Shown: one piece after another, positions 1 to 12,056 of the stretch
How the letters are laid out: each line of letters starts with the position of its first letter
Position numbering within the stretch: the stretch's first letter is position 1
Origin: Antitrichia curtipendula
Taxonomy: Eukaryota; Streptophyta; Bryopsida; Hypnales; Leucodontaceae
DNA length: 64,000 nt
Assembly: GCA_951230915.1 (NCBI GenBank)
Contig: OX579633.1
Coordinates: 8,902,145-8,966,144 of the forward strand
Direction of reading: 5' to 3'
Made by a program: the position numbers and the translations under genes
The notes under the pieces: model-generated
What the model was told of the DNA's origin: nothing
The model's database searches: none
What the model saw: the letters and a program-made list of their open reading frames with translations, nothing else

Positions 1-71
1 NNNNNNNNNNNNNNNNNNNNNNNNNNNNNNNNNNNNNNNNNNNNNNNNNNNNNNNNNNNNNNNNNNNNNNN
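1..71. other. Assembly gap
   Basis: Run of undetermined bases. The repeat that begins at base 72 is probably cut by this gap. Confidence 0.99.
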
Positions 72-2330
72 AAAATGTTAAACAAATACAAAAGGTCCAC
101 ATAAAATAAAATAAAGTGAAATATCTTATTATCATTTATGAGGTGACACCTTGACAATGTACAATTTTCTAACATGAATATAATACACAACATGTCCACC
201 ATTACCCATAAAGTGTAAGTTGTATTGTTCTTCCTACATCAATTGATACTTTGCATCAACTTGCTATTAGATTTAAGGTTTCATTTTAATAGATACAATC
301 TATAAGAAATTTGTCCATGATCCGTTCATTTATATTGGAAAAAATGCTAAACAAAGAAGATTGTATTGCCAAAATTAAGCCACTGGCTATGTTAAGAGAG
401 ACTTTATCCTTGAAAAAGTCTTGAGTAAAATTCTAATAGGTCAAACTTCTTCACAATTAATTTTTCTCAATGCAATGCTTCATTGTATAGAATAAATCAA
501 CTACAATGAAATGAAAAAATGAAAAATTGTCCATTTGTAAAAACTTTATGATGATGCTATCTCATACTTTTACAGCAAGTCCAAACCATTTCTAATGTCT
601 AGAAGTGCACATGCAAGGGAGGTCTAGTGAATGTGGATGACATAAAATAACGTTATTGTCAAGAGCACACGTTCCCATTCAAGGTCATATCATAAGTATG
701 CAACAATTAATTGAACCAACTTACAATTCATGTAGTGCTCTTTCTTTAATGTTTTGCCCATCTTATGTAATAATCAAAAGCACCTGCGGAACTTTAAAAT
801 CTATTTTTTTTCAAGATTGATAAGATGTAATCATCAATTAATGTTTCACTTGACGACTACATTAGAAGTAATAGGCCTCTAACTACTGCTCATTAATTGG
901 CTATAAAACTGCCACTTAGGTTCGACATTTGCCAACATACATAGGTGGGAATGTTTTTTTATTGCTCTTTTACAACTCTCCCCCCCCTCCCCCAAAGACC
1001 AGGTGGGAATGGACCTTAAGTCTATCAAAGGTAGTTTAAATAGCTATTATTATGGAAACATGGATAGTACCTGCTACCAAACGCAAGGCTAAATGACCTA
1101 ACTTTTGAACTTCATTGTAACCATTTAATAGAGACATAGATCGTCTATGGTTAAAATTGTAAAGTTTGTACATCTTAGGCCCACTAGACCAAGAAGGATA
1201 TTAATTATGTTCTATCCAAACCAACGTGCATTAAAAATTTGTCAACAATAGTTTAGCTATCTATGCCATCAAGACAAATTATAATTGCTACAAGCCACAA
1301 GATTGGACTCTTATGATCTAGGCATGATGATTAGATTCTATAGCTGTGTCAAAGAGACATAGAGTGATGATGAGTGCTACCAACATTTATAAATCACATT
1401 GTTAAAGTTTTGAAAATATGGTTGAAATGTAAATCAATCATAAATATCTCATGTAGACTTGAGAAATGAGCATGCTATATACAATTAAATAATGTTGTCA
1501 TTTGAATTTGTTGGATGGTTCACTAAGGAAAAAGAAAGTAGGATACAACTACATAGGAAAATTCTCAAGAATTTTTTTGTTCCGACTATTTACATGAAAA
1601 AGGATAATCTTAGGAGACTTCCTTGGTCCTGCATATTTGTCTTGCAATGCAATGAGTGTGCACAAATTTTGCAATAAAAGGAATGACAACAATGTTGTAA
1701 TCTTGAATGTTACACAAATACAAAAGGTCCATTTAAAATAGAATTAAGTGAAACATTTTATTTATCATTTATGAAGTGTCACCTTGACAATGTACAATTT
1801 TCTTGACATGAATGCAAGACATCACATGTCAACTATTACCCATCAATTGAAAGTTGTATTGTTTTTCCTACATGGATTGACACTCCACATCAATTTGTTG
1901 TTGAAATAAGGGTTTTCATTCGAGGAATACAATCTACAAGAAAGTTGCCCATAATCCATTCATTTGTATTGGAAGAAGTGTCACCTAGGAAAAAAATTAG
2001 AATTAGATTCATAAATCAAAAGTTAAAGCACAAACAATTGCAGTTTTGCAAAACATTTCCAAAAATAATTTATGTTTTTTGTAACGACCTACCTAATCTA
2101 GCACTCACATCCTATCATAAAAAATTTTAATTCTCTTGAAGAAACAATGAATGTATATATGAATGTTGTCATAAGATTATTTTCAATTTGGAAATATACA
2201 AAAGTGTATGAAAATAGGAATGATAATGATTGATTTGCAGGGTGTTTTTTGTAATTATGTTATAAAATTAAAAATCTTATGATACTATTTTTATGCACTC
2301 ACCATGCCTGCACCTAGAATACTCACTTTA
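72..2330 (+). repeat. Tandem 1.63-kb repeat (one copy plus part of the next)
   Basis: The sequence around 76-170 (ACAAATACAAAAGGTCCA, then the segment with CACCTTGACAATGTACAATT) recurs diverged at about 1708-1800, giving a period near 1.63 kb. The same family occurs inverted at 16985-18690. No coding signature is seen; the short ORFs inside (1492-1677, 1945-2130) have no recognisable domain. Confidence 0.75.
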
Positions 2331-3619
2331 ATTTTATTTGTCATGTCTATATCAATCAATATATCTACAAAAGCTTAAAGTAAGAGGCAATGGAATGTTG
2401 CATCCTATACTCTTACATGTCTAAAAGGAACCTTGTTTGAAGAGTGGTACAATGTGATCATAGAGAACTCCAAGACAAAGCCATGAACTCCAATCATAGC
2501 TTGACCTTGCAATTTGATGATGGAAGACATAGTCTTCTATCTATTAATTTATTATGGCTTCTAACATAAAACAGTGTTAGACATGTCATTGATGTGTAAG
2601 AATTTAATTATTGTTGTCATCAAGTTTTATTGGATATAAATTAAATAGAAGTAAAATGACAAATGCTTTCATAAAATTGTTGAAAACAAAGATGATTAAT
2701 GTACTTAAATAGAGTCTTCACAATGAAAAGTCTTAAAGTCCTTAAGATGGAATGTGAATATTGGACCAAGTATTCTTGACTCAAGATGGCATATCACAAC
2801 ACTAAGCCCTTGTTCATTTTAACTCTCCATTAATGAACTTGTCACTAGGAACCTTTGTTACAAATCATTTTTTTAACAAGATGAAAACACATATTTTTTG
2901 TTTCTAGAAAATCCTTGAAGGTCTTCTTGGTGGGATGCGAGTGCTAATTTTCTTTCTAAATCTGTTGCTAGAATGACAAATGCAACGCCATGGATTGCCT
3001 GGTAAAACCCTCTCGACATCTAATGAAGTCGCATTCATTGTTGACTTTCCAAAGAATTATCTCCATGTACCTAAAGGCAGGCTTTTATGTTGCGTCGATC
3101 ATCAGTGGAAGCACTAAAGGACAAAAAATCCCTCGATCGGTGCACATGGAAGTTGCTCTAGGTTTAGGGTTGGCCCGACAATTCTCCACCGATTATCGGT
3201 CATATTGGAGTTTGTGTGAACTTCTTTTTCCTTTTCACCAACCATTGGTGAAGCCCCTCTACCCTTTGGAGCCTATTAGGATCAGTCGCTTGACTTGTGC
3301 AACCTGGAATTCTACTTGCTAGCGGCTTGGAGGCGGTTTGTAGGCTACTTGAAGACGACTTGGAGACGGCTTGGAGGCGGCTTGGTGGCGCTCTTGAGGG
3401 CTTTAAGAGTGTTTTCAAGGTATCTTTTTGAACCCATTTGCTATTTTGTTTTGAAATGCAAACTTATTTTTTGCCTAAAACTATAATATTGCAAAAGAGA
3501 TGAAATTGTTTACATGGTTACTACTATAATTTTGTAGACATGTCTAAGTAACTTTCTAGAATTTTTTATAAGATATGTTAATAAATAATAGTGTTTTTAT
3601 TTTAATTCAAATTTTTTTA
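2331..3619. other. Gene-poor AT-rich stretch with a short G-rich degenerate repeat
   Basis: No supportable gene. About 3317-3400 carries degenerate ~12-bp G-rich units (GGCTTGGAGGC-like) that create spurious overlapping ORFs on both strands at 2990-3486. Confidence 0.5.
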
Positions 3620-4565
3620 TTAACCCCTAAAGGTTTTTGACTATGTTTTCACCAAAAACGCTCCAAAATTGCCATTTCTAATACTAGTGCCAAATTTTAG
3701 AAAAAAAACATTTTTGGACACTTGTAACCGTAGGATCTTGTAGTAAACTTGTTTAAGAAGATGTGGAAAAAATTTCAGAATTTTCCACCATGTGGATTGC
3801 AAGATAAGTTAATAGCGTTTGAATTGACAAAAATCCTTTTTTTGTCCCTGCAAAAAAACGGGCAGCTGCCCTTCAGAAGGTCACATTTGTATGAAAGAAT
3901 GTCCAAAATGGTGGTGCTTCTTTGGATTCATTCTTCAAGGCAAGTTGGCTACATGCTTGAAAAATTTCAGATCATTTGGAATTATACAACATATAGGAAA
4001 AAAAGAGTAAGTAGAAAGAAGTAGAGAATGATTCAAAACACTAAATTGTCAAGAATTTATTTATGAAATTGAAAAATGCCAATCCCAACGATGGTTGTGT
4101 TGTAATAAACAATCTACACCCAATGTTTTTTTCTTTTCAAAAATATTGAAAATCGAGTTAAATAAAGGACTTCAAAGTTTATTTTAGAGTAGAGATTCCA
4201 TAACTACCCTCAAACTAAGAATCCTCATAACTTTTGACTCATTGATTGGAATGGAATGATTAAAAGCCTCCCACATACATATAAATCTAAAGAACCAATT
4301 TCAAATTTTAATTTTTTTTAAAAGTGATTTTTAAAGAAGTTTTTTTTGCTGCCTAGGCTGCCTGCCGAGCAATGAAAATGACATATCATTTAATAACTTT
4401 TTAACCACGTAGTCAAAAGTTATGAAAATTGTTTGGCCTTAAAGCTACTCCTTGAGAAAATGTTGTGTGAAAATTTGAAATAAAAAAAATAAAAACTCCG
4501 CTTGTAGTGAGCTGCCCCCAAAAGCTATGTTCTCAAAAAAGCATGTTTGGTGCTTTAGGGGTTAA
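3620..4565 (+). mobile_element. TTAA-flanked inverted-repeat element, copy 1
   Basis: The element begins TTAA-CCCCTAAAGG and ends CTTTAGGGG-TTAA, so the termini are inverted repeats and TTAA lies on both sides. It is about 946 bp with no transposase ORF. The interior is shared with 23185-24128 and, inverted, with 8106-9014. TTAA target duplications with CCC-starting termini are typical of piggyBac-like elements; assigning that superfamily here is inference, because TTAA could be part of the terminal repeat itself. Confidence 0.75.
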
Positions 4566-5293
4566 ACTCTTTTGACTAATTCATATGTGTTTATTTGATA
4601 CAATATATGATTGAACTGCTGAAAAGATTGACAGTTTAAATATTATTACATATAAATTTATATAAATCACATTAATATTTGTATTCAATTTAAATATGAA
4701 AGCTATATTATTTCATAAACCAATGTGATGTACATAAACTTCTATTTTGGTTCAATTTTCATAATTTCTATTCAATTTTTTCTTCACATGAATTACATCA
4801 ATTTTCTATTTACATGAAATATTATTTATATTCTTAATTTTGGTTCAATTTTCTAATTACATAAATAATGATACATTCAAAATTCAATATAGTAAAAATA
4901 AATTACATCAATAATCAAATTCAATGGACCTCAAGACATTTGGTGATTTATAAAAAGTTAAATCCAAAAGGTTAATTTGATGTTTGCACAGCTTGGCCCC
5001 CGCGGAGGATCACAAGGGATTGAAGGGAGAGTTTTGGTGACCTTTTGAAGTTGTTGCACCCCTTCCACATGGAAATGGAAAACTTCAAAATCGATGAGTT
5101 GTGCTTTGGGGATCTCTACCTACAATCGGTTCAACATCCAGGAACCCACCCACCACCCACTCACATGGAACGAGGCCCTAAATCCACCTAGATGTCATGT
5201 GGTGTCCGCGTGGTACATTACAGGGTGCGTGCAAGTTATACGTGGATGGGTGACTATAGATAGGGCGACCACAAGAAAGACGACTAAGGGTAT
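4566..5293. other. No gene seen
   Basis: AT-rich up to about 4980, then a somewhat GC-richer 300 bp with a short ORF (5094-5297) lacking recognisable features. Confidence 0.5.
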
Positions 5294-5580
5294 TTAAGGG
5301 GCAACTCCAAGTAGAACAAAAGGCAAATATAGGTGGATCAAGGGCCAATTGAAAGTATGTGGGTATTCAAGGGATGACAATAGGTTGGCCAAGGGGCATG
5401 TGTGGGTGGCCAATGGGTGACTACAAGTGGCCAAGAGATGACTTGCTAATAAATCAAAAGGGGGCAAGTAGATGTTCAATCGATTTGAGCGCACAAAAGG
5501 CCACTTTGGGTGAATAAAAGGCAGCTAGAAGTGGGCAAAAGGATGTATGTGGACAAAGTGCATATTAAAGGGCAACTAAA
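5294..5580 (+). repeat. Degenerate ~30-bp G-rich minisatellite
   Basis: Diverged units of the type AAGGGGCAAGTGTGGGTGG / CAAGAGATGACT repeat through this stretch. The same family occurs at 7800-8100. Reading frames across it are by-products of the repeats. Confidence 0.6.
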
Positions 5581-5722
5581 AAAAGAAATCACTTTTAATC
5601 TCCTTTAAAACCATAAGTTGTGAAAAATAATAGGTTTCCACCTTTCATTTATATCTTATAATCAACTTGACAAATACTACATAACTAGGAAGAATTAAAA
5701 ATAATTAAAAAAGTATATTTAT

Positions 5723-6292
5723 CTAATTTCTAAAGGATGGAGGCCATTTTCTATCAAAAAACAATCAAAACCACCACTTTTGCTACAATTCATCTAAGAA
5801 AACCAAAAAAATTTAATATAGGATATTTTACTTAACTTGTCTGAAATCATATAGGAAAATTTTCATCAAATTTGATCATATGGATTGGAAGAGATAAGCA
5901 TTCAAAATTGGACAAAAAGTTTTTTTTAAAAGATGATAAAATTGCCCCAAAATCAAGATTGTCCATAACTTTCTCGTTCCTAGTCTAAATAGAATGAATC
6001 AAAGCTTTACATGTAGGCAAAAATATAATATTTTAGGAAAAAATAAAAAATTTAAAATAATTTTGATTTTTGTTAATTTTTTGGTGTTGCCCACCAACCT
6101 TCATTTTTGGCTTATTGCGCCTTCATTTTTGCTACCGGATACCGATTGAAATTAAATTATATATCCATGAAGCTCTTGCAAAACCGCACATCTTCAAAAA
6201 AATTTAAGAATATTTACTACAAATTGAGACAATAGGAACCTACCCGGACCTAAATTGTCCCATGAGGGAACAAATGGTCCTTTATCTATTCT
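5723..6292 (+). mobile_element. Degenerate TTAA-family element, second subfamily
   Basis: Collinear with the better preserved element at 61544-62126. Shared blocks include TAGAATGAATCAAAGCT and CACCGATTGAAAT-like segments and the closing block with GTCCCATGAGGGA. The terminal TTAA and CCCC/GGGG are eroded here, so the ends are approximate. Confidence 0.6.
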
Positions 6293-6600
6293 AGATTTTT
6301 TATTTTAAATATAAATATGACAAATAATACGATACTTGGACAAGTTTGGAAAATTGTCAAAAATAAATGGAGAAGTTCACATAAATCTCTACCCTTTGTT
6401 TTATAGTTTTTGGTCAAAGTGACAAATAAAACATACATAGGATAATTCTTTGAGATTTGCAAAAAATGAATGGAAATTTTTTTCTTTGAATCTCCACTTT
6501 TTGTTTGTTTTTATATAAAATCAAAGAGTCAAATAATTCATGATTAGAAGGAGCTTAGGAAAATTGCAAAATATGAAAATGGAAGTTCTTAAAGTTGTCT
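6293..6600 (+). repeat. ~115-bp degenerate tandem repeat
   Basis: Three diverged units, each with AAAATGACAAATAAT-, AAATGGAGAAGTT- and ATCTCCACC-like blocks. The same family forms a longer tract at 19533-20760. Confidence 0.55.
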
Positions 6601-7799
6601 TGTTGCACATATTTTTGGGTTTTGGTGAGGTACTATACATTTGATTTTGTCTTCGGAGGGGCAGTGTGTGAAAAAACTAAGGGGATAAGTGTAAACATCA
6701 AGTATTTTTTAGGGTGGTATTATTTATTTATTTAATTTTTTAAAACACCCTAATATTATATAATTTTCTACTTTGGGTTATTAGAGTAGGGGCTTGCATT
6801 ACTTATAATTCTAAATTGATAAGAATAAATGATATAATATTTTAGTTTAAAAAAAGTATTCTACTACAATTTTTGTCCTACATTAAATTTCTTTCAAACT
6901 TTCTTTTCATTCCTCCACTAATGACTATTTACAACTAGAACTTAACAAAAAAGTGTAGTCAATACTACTATTGTATCTTCCATAAAAATTGTCAATGACA
7001 CTCATTTATTAGGTAGGTATATATCATATTATTGAATGCTATCACTTGAACTTTAAGTTTAGGTGTAAGTGTCGCCAGCTTGACAGTAGAATGGATTGAA
7101 GAGCTCTTGACGTGCATTGTCATCTGCAAGGGAAAACAACTTCGTCTTGAAACTCAACACCATCTTCCTCACAATCCTAAACCGGCACCTTCAATTTGCA
7201 AACACAGAACGGTAGCCCTAAACCAGAGATAGTGGAAAAGACAGATTAGGCAATTTCCAAATCCCAAAGCGGACCCTAAACCCTGAACAATCGGAACGAC
7301 AAATAGAGGGCCAAGAATAGGAACCACCAATTGCCAAAATCAAATGAAAGCCACCTAAATCCAATCAACATCTTTGTAGAAATTAGTAAAGTCTATAAAA
7401 TTATTGAATACTTTGAATATGCCACTCATAAGGCAACAACATTTAATACTTTTGGCCCAAAAAAAGAATAAAAAAGAGGGTATCCTAGGTCTAATTTTTT
7501 TCTAATTGAACCTATTTTTCTATACCCTATAGTAGTTTGAAGACATGTCATAGCATTTTTGTACCCTATAGTATATAAAAAACAATTATAATTTTTATCA
7601 CAAATATTTTTTAGGCACCCTATCATTTGTTTGCACGTAGTTTTCTACTACTACCGCTCACTGTCCTCCCCTTGGATGTTGTGTGTTGTATTAGACAAGT
7701 TTTGAATTAATGTGAAATTGGTGTTGAACAAGGATTTCAATTTTTTTTATCCCATGATAAATGTGTTTGTCCGACGTGGTTGATTCTTTAGAGTGACAT
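6601..7799. other. AT-rich stretch, no gene seen
   Basis: No ORF with recognisable domains. A slightly GC-richer block at 7070-7370 has no conserved reading frame. Confidence 0.5.
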
Positions 7800-8100
7800 G
7801 GAAGGCCAAAACTAAATTAGCTTGGACAACTAAAAGTGGGGATGCATGTGGGTGGGTGAAAGGGTGACCATAGGTGGGGCCACGTGTGGATAAAGGGGCA
7901 AGTGTAGGTGGGTGACCATGGGTGATGAAGGGGCGATTGCAGTGAAAGAACAAGTGCATGATTGTAGGTGGATGAAAGGATGATTTTAGATGAAGAAGCA
8001 TGTGCTTGATTGTAGGTAGATGAAGGGGTGACTTGAGATGAAAGGGCAAGCGCGTGTAGGCTACTTCAAGTGGGTGAAGGAGCAACCCCAAGTAAGGGGG
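7800..8100 (+). repeat. Degenerate ~30-bp G-rich minisatellite
   Basis: Units of the type TAGGTGGGTGACCATG / GATGAAGGGGCGA repeat; same family as 5294-5580. The minus-strand ORF at 7747-8091 is repeat-derived. Confidence 0.6.
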
Positions 8101-8105
8101 AAAAT

Positions 8106-9014
8106 TTAACCCTAGAGAACTAAATAGTGTTTTTTGGCAACATAGAAATTTTAGGTAGGTACATGTTCCTCAAGATTTCTATGTTTTAAGCCCAAAAATT
8201 AATAGAAGGTGTGGTGAAGGAATATCTTTCATGTGCAATAAAATTTAGGACATTTAGAAATATTAGTCAAAAGTTATATCCTAATATATAATTTGTTTCT
8301 CACCTCAAGCAATTCGATCACATTAGAGAAATCACTTTTTTCAAAAACAAAAATTTGAAAATGGTTTTCTAAGTTTTTATACACATAGAAAGCTTTGTAT
8401 CATTCTATTTTGACCAATGAATTAGAAGTTATGAGGAATTTTAGTTTGTAGGCAATTATAGATTCTCTACTCTCAATTAAACTTTGAAGTCCTTTATTTT
8501 ACTCAAATTTCAATATTTTTGAAAAAATTAAAAACATAGGATGTAGATTGTTTATTACAACATTTCAACAATTGATATTGGCACTCTCCAATTCCATGAC
8601 TAAATTCTTAACAAATTAGTATTTTAAGTCATTCTCTACTTCTTCCTATTTACTATTTTTTCCTATATGTTGTACAATTTCAAATGATAACAAAATTTTC
8701 AAGCATGTAGCCGACTTGTCTTGGAGATCCAATGTAGCACTACCATTTGGGATATTTTTCCATACAAATGTGATCTTGTGAAGTACAAGTGCCCGGTTTT
8801 TTGTAGGGTCAAAAAAATGATTTTTGTCAATTCAAATGTTGATATCTTGCAATTTGTACAATGAAAAATTCTGAAATTTTTTCCACATCTTCTCAAACCA
8901 ATGTACTATAAGATCCTATGGTTATATGTGTCCAAAATTTTTGGTACTTGTACAAAGAATGGCAGTTTTTGAGCATTTTGGGCGATAACATAGTCAAGGA
9001 ACTTTAGGGGTTAA
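8106..9014 (-). mobile_element. TTAA-flanked inverted-repeat element, inverted copy
   Basis: Reads TTAACCCTAGAG at the left and ACTTTAGGGGTTAA at the right. The interior is the reverse complement of the elements at 3620 and 23185, including the block around the AAAGTGCAG/CCAAATGGTAG-like segment. No transposase is encoded. Confidence 0.72.
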
Positions 9015-9032
9015 AATTAAATAAAAAATTGA

Positions 9033-9870
9033 ATTATATTTTATTTTGGAAAAGCCATATTTTTCACATGGCATGTCCAAATGTCAAACAAAATCAACCC
9101 TCGCATAATTGCACTTCTTTGTATATATAGCTTTCTATTAGTATCAAGAAAGCAACCTCTCACACCACAACAAAGCCCTTGCACTCCTTTGTGCATTTAA
9201 ATATTATTTTTGATTAAAAAAATTTTAAATTTTACTTTTATTTTTATTTTGGTTGTAGCAATGACCAAGGACACACTTATCTACACCTTAAATTAAGTTG
9301 GTTGTTTTATTTTGTTTGATACACTGAGATTGAAGAAATTATAAAGCATTTGACAATGTTTTTTTGTACTGTTGGAAAGCTTTTAGCAAGGAAAGATATG
9401 TTTCATGGCGTTTAGACCTACAATGCAAAAGTTATTGAATTTCAAAGTTTTTATGAATTCAAAAATTGAAATAAATTATCTTTTATTTTGGAAAACCATA
9501 ACTTTTGCATCACAAGTCTAAATGCCACAAAACAAAGCCCTTGGCCTCTTTTGGGCAAAAAACTTTATCTTTGTGTTAATTTTGTGGCATTTGGATATAA
9601 GATGTGAAAGTTTTGGATTTAAAAAAAAATTATCTTTTATTTTGGAAAAAACATTACTTCCACATAACATGTCCAAATGCCACAAAACAAAGCTTTTACA
9701 CTCCATTGTGCGTAAAACTTTCCATTTGTACCAAGAACACAACTTCCCACACTGCAACAAAGCCCTTACACTCCTTTGTGCATAAAAATTAGTGACATTC
9801 AAAGTTTTTATAAATTAGAATTTTTTTACATTTATTTTGGCAGAGGCAATGATGCAAGACATAATTAGTA
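9033..9870 (+). repeat. Diverged tandem block (TTTTATTTTGGAAAA units)
   Basis: Blocks of TTATCTTTTATTTTGGAAAA followed by CATGTCCAAATGCCAC recur at about 9033, 9476 and 9630, with a partial copy at about 9795. ORFs on both strands at 9518-9802 follow the repeat and are not taken as genes. Confidence 0.55.
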
Positions 9871-10039
9871 GTTTTCATTAAAATAGAGCTTATAAATATG
9901 AAAAGAGAACGCGAATTCCTTTTATATTTGCACTATTTGGTATGTCATTTTGACATTTATGGTACCTTATTGTCCCAAAGATATGCAAATTGCATTTCAT
10001 CCCTTATATTGTGTACCACTAATTGAGCTAGGATTTCAA

Positions 10040-10430
10040 AACCCAAACCCAATTTCCTTCCCACCTTCCATAATCATTTCATTTACTTCCTTTCCTTTCG
10101 AGACGATTTCCAACCCCAATTCCCTTCCCATCTTCTATAATCATTTCATTTACTTCCTTTCCTTTCGAGATGATTTTCAATCCCAATTCCATAATCATTT
10201 CATTTACTTCCTTTCCTTTCGAGATGATTTTCAATCCCAATTCTATAATCATTTCATTTACTTCCTTTCCTTTCGATACGATTTCCAACCCCAACTCCCT
10301 TCTTAGCTTCCATAATCATTATTTTCATTTACTTCCTTTCCTTTCGAAACCATTTCCAACCTCAACTCCCTTCCCATCTTCCATTATCATTTCATTTACT
10401 TCCTTTCCTTTCAAGAGTCATTTACTTCCT
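10040..10430 (+). repeat. Polypyrimidine tandem repeat, periods 54 and ~67-71 bp
   Basis: The block CATTTACTTCCTTTCCTTTC recurs at about 10080, 10147, 10201, 10255, 10326, 10393 and (partly) 10419. Two unit lengths alternate because a TTCCCTTCCCATCTTC-type segment is present or absent. Complementary ORFs on both strands are artefacts of the repeat. Confidence 0.9.
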
Positions 10431-10705
10431 TAAGTTCCTTTCGAGAGTCATCTCTGTCAATGGAATTGAGCCAATTTAACAGAATTTGCAAATGTACAGT
10501 AAAACCACACTGACTCCTAAATTTGGAAGTCACAGGTCTTGTTTTCTGTGCATTAATTTGGGCCCCTGATAAACCAAGGATTCATGATCTAGTTTATAAC
10601 AATTTGTGTTCACATTCGAGATTGATAAACACACATCAGCGATCAGGTCAAGAAGCAAAAAAAACCCGTTTCAACCAAGCGTTGCTTGTTCCTCCTGCCT
10701 GTGAC

Positions 10706-11550
10706 AATCAAACTGTCTATCGTGAAATTAAATAGCCTCCAGCATCTTCAGTTGCAACTGTACTAGGAGATACAAGATGAGAATGTTATTCCATGGTCTT
10801 TCAGCAAAACAAGAATCAATATCAAGTACGTCGTCCAAACTTCCATGAACCAACTGACCGGCGTTGATCAACATTGGAAACACTCAGCTGTAAAAACGAC
10901 TTGGTCACAGCATTCTGACGTACGGCACAAGTGTTGCAGCTTAAAACTAGCCCTCAGCACACGCTTCAGCAGCAATCTGTGTAAACTAAACTACCATAAA
11001 ATAGCCTCCAATATCTGGCTAGTAACTTTACAACGAATACAGAAATGATATATATTCCATAGTCTTTCAGGAAATTAAACAGGAATTATATTGAGGACGT
11101 AGTTCTAGCTTCCGTGACTGATCAACTGATGTTGATCAACATTCAAAACCGTAACAGCATGTCAGTATATGCATGACTTGGCCACAGCCATGCTACCTGC
11201 AGACGGTGCAAGTGCTGGAGCGCAAGCCTTGTCCTACAATATCAGCTTCGGCAGGAATCAGTGATAAATAAACTGTCTACCGTATAAATAGTCTACAATG
11301 TCTTTGAAACTTCGCTAGGAATACAAAAAATGATATTCCATAGTCTTTCTGCAAAACAAAACAGGAATATCTAGTACGTACGGAGTCCAAACTTCCATGC
11401 ATGAATCATATCAACCGACGTTGATCAACGTCAGCTAGAAAGCGCTGTACAACAACTGGGGCACAGCACTGCCCCCATCGATCAGAGACAGCACAAGAGC
11501 CGGAGCTTCAGCCTTGCACTACAACACCAGCTTCAGCATGCACAGCAATT
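10706..11550. repeat. Three ~280-bp tandem copies downstream of the RWP-RK gene
   Basis: Units start near 10706, 10985 and 11268 (ATAGCCTCCA/ATAGTCTACA block, then CCATRGTCTTTC, then GTTGATCAAC). The 10-bp palindrome GTTGATCAAC lies at 10863, 11131 and 11420, and in the third copy it expands to a perfect 16-bp palindrome (11418-11433). The array begins about 90 bp past the stop of the minus-strand RWP-RK gene, so it may lie in or beyond its 3' UTR. Confidence 0.75.
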
Positions 11551-11639
11551 AATCCGACAAGGGTTCCCTTTTCGGTCGCTTAGGACTTCGTTCAGCAATT
11601 ATCATGGTCTCCTCCACAAACACCCCTTCTTGCTCCTTC

Positions 11640-12056
11640 TCACCACTCGTACTGGTCTTTGGGAAACCCATTAAAATTGTGGTGGCCATAATTCTCCGCC
11701 CACCAAGGAGTCTCTGCTGCTTCATTTCCTTCCACATGAATATCATTGTCATGAACCTCACGCAACAGCCCCTCAATATCACAATCCTTCGTCACAGTGT
11801 CTCGAGGACGACTGTCCTTGCCCCCCGAGAGTGGATTTAGCTTTTGAGGTCGTCCCCTGCGTTGCTGATTCTCTTTGGCAGCTTTTCTGACGTATTTGCG
11901 AGTGGTTCGCGGGGCAAGTCCGGAGGCTCGTTGGTTGGGGTTGCCGTTGTCGAAGGCCATCATGTCACGGCGAACTGCGCTGTGGTAGAAATCGGCGCGC
12001 CAGCCGAGGGGGTAGGTAAGCTTGTACGAAAGCTTAGTTCCCACAGTTGGAGACTG
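11640..12056 (-). CDS. RWP-RK gene, C-terminal exon
   Basis: Begins after a TTTTGCAG acceptor (AG at 12057-12058), in phase 0 with the previous exon, and ends at a stop at 11640. It contains a basic AT-hook-like run (QQRRGRPQK) and then an acidic tail. A second frame in the same place (to 11549) reads smoothly to a basic PKRPKREP end, so an alternative splice could give a different C-terminus. Confidence 0.65.
   Translation of the reverse strand, partial: QSPTVGTKLSYKLTYPLGWRADFYHSAVRRDMMAFDNGNPNQRASGLAPRTTRKYVRKAAKENQQRRGRPQKLNPLSGGKDSRPRDTVTKDCDIEGLLREVHDNDIHVEGNEAAETPWWAENYGHHNFNGFPKDQYEW

Noticed and set aside
2990..3486. Three overlapping ORFs on both strands
   Set aside because: They overlap a G-rich degenerate repeat and show no domain or splice evidence.
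9518..9802. Overlapping ORFs on both strands
   Set aside because: Both follow the diverged tandem block and its internal complementarity; no domain.
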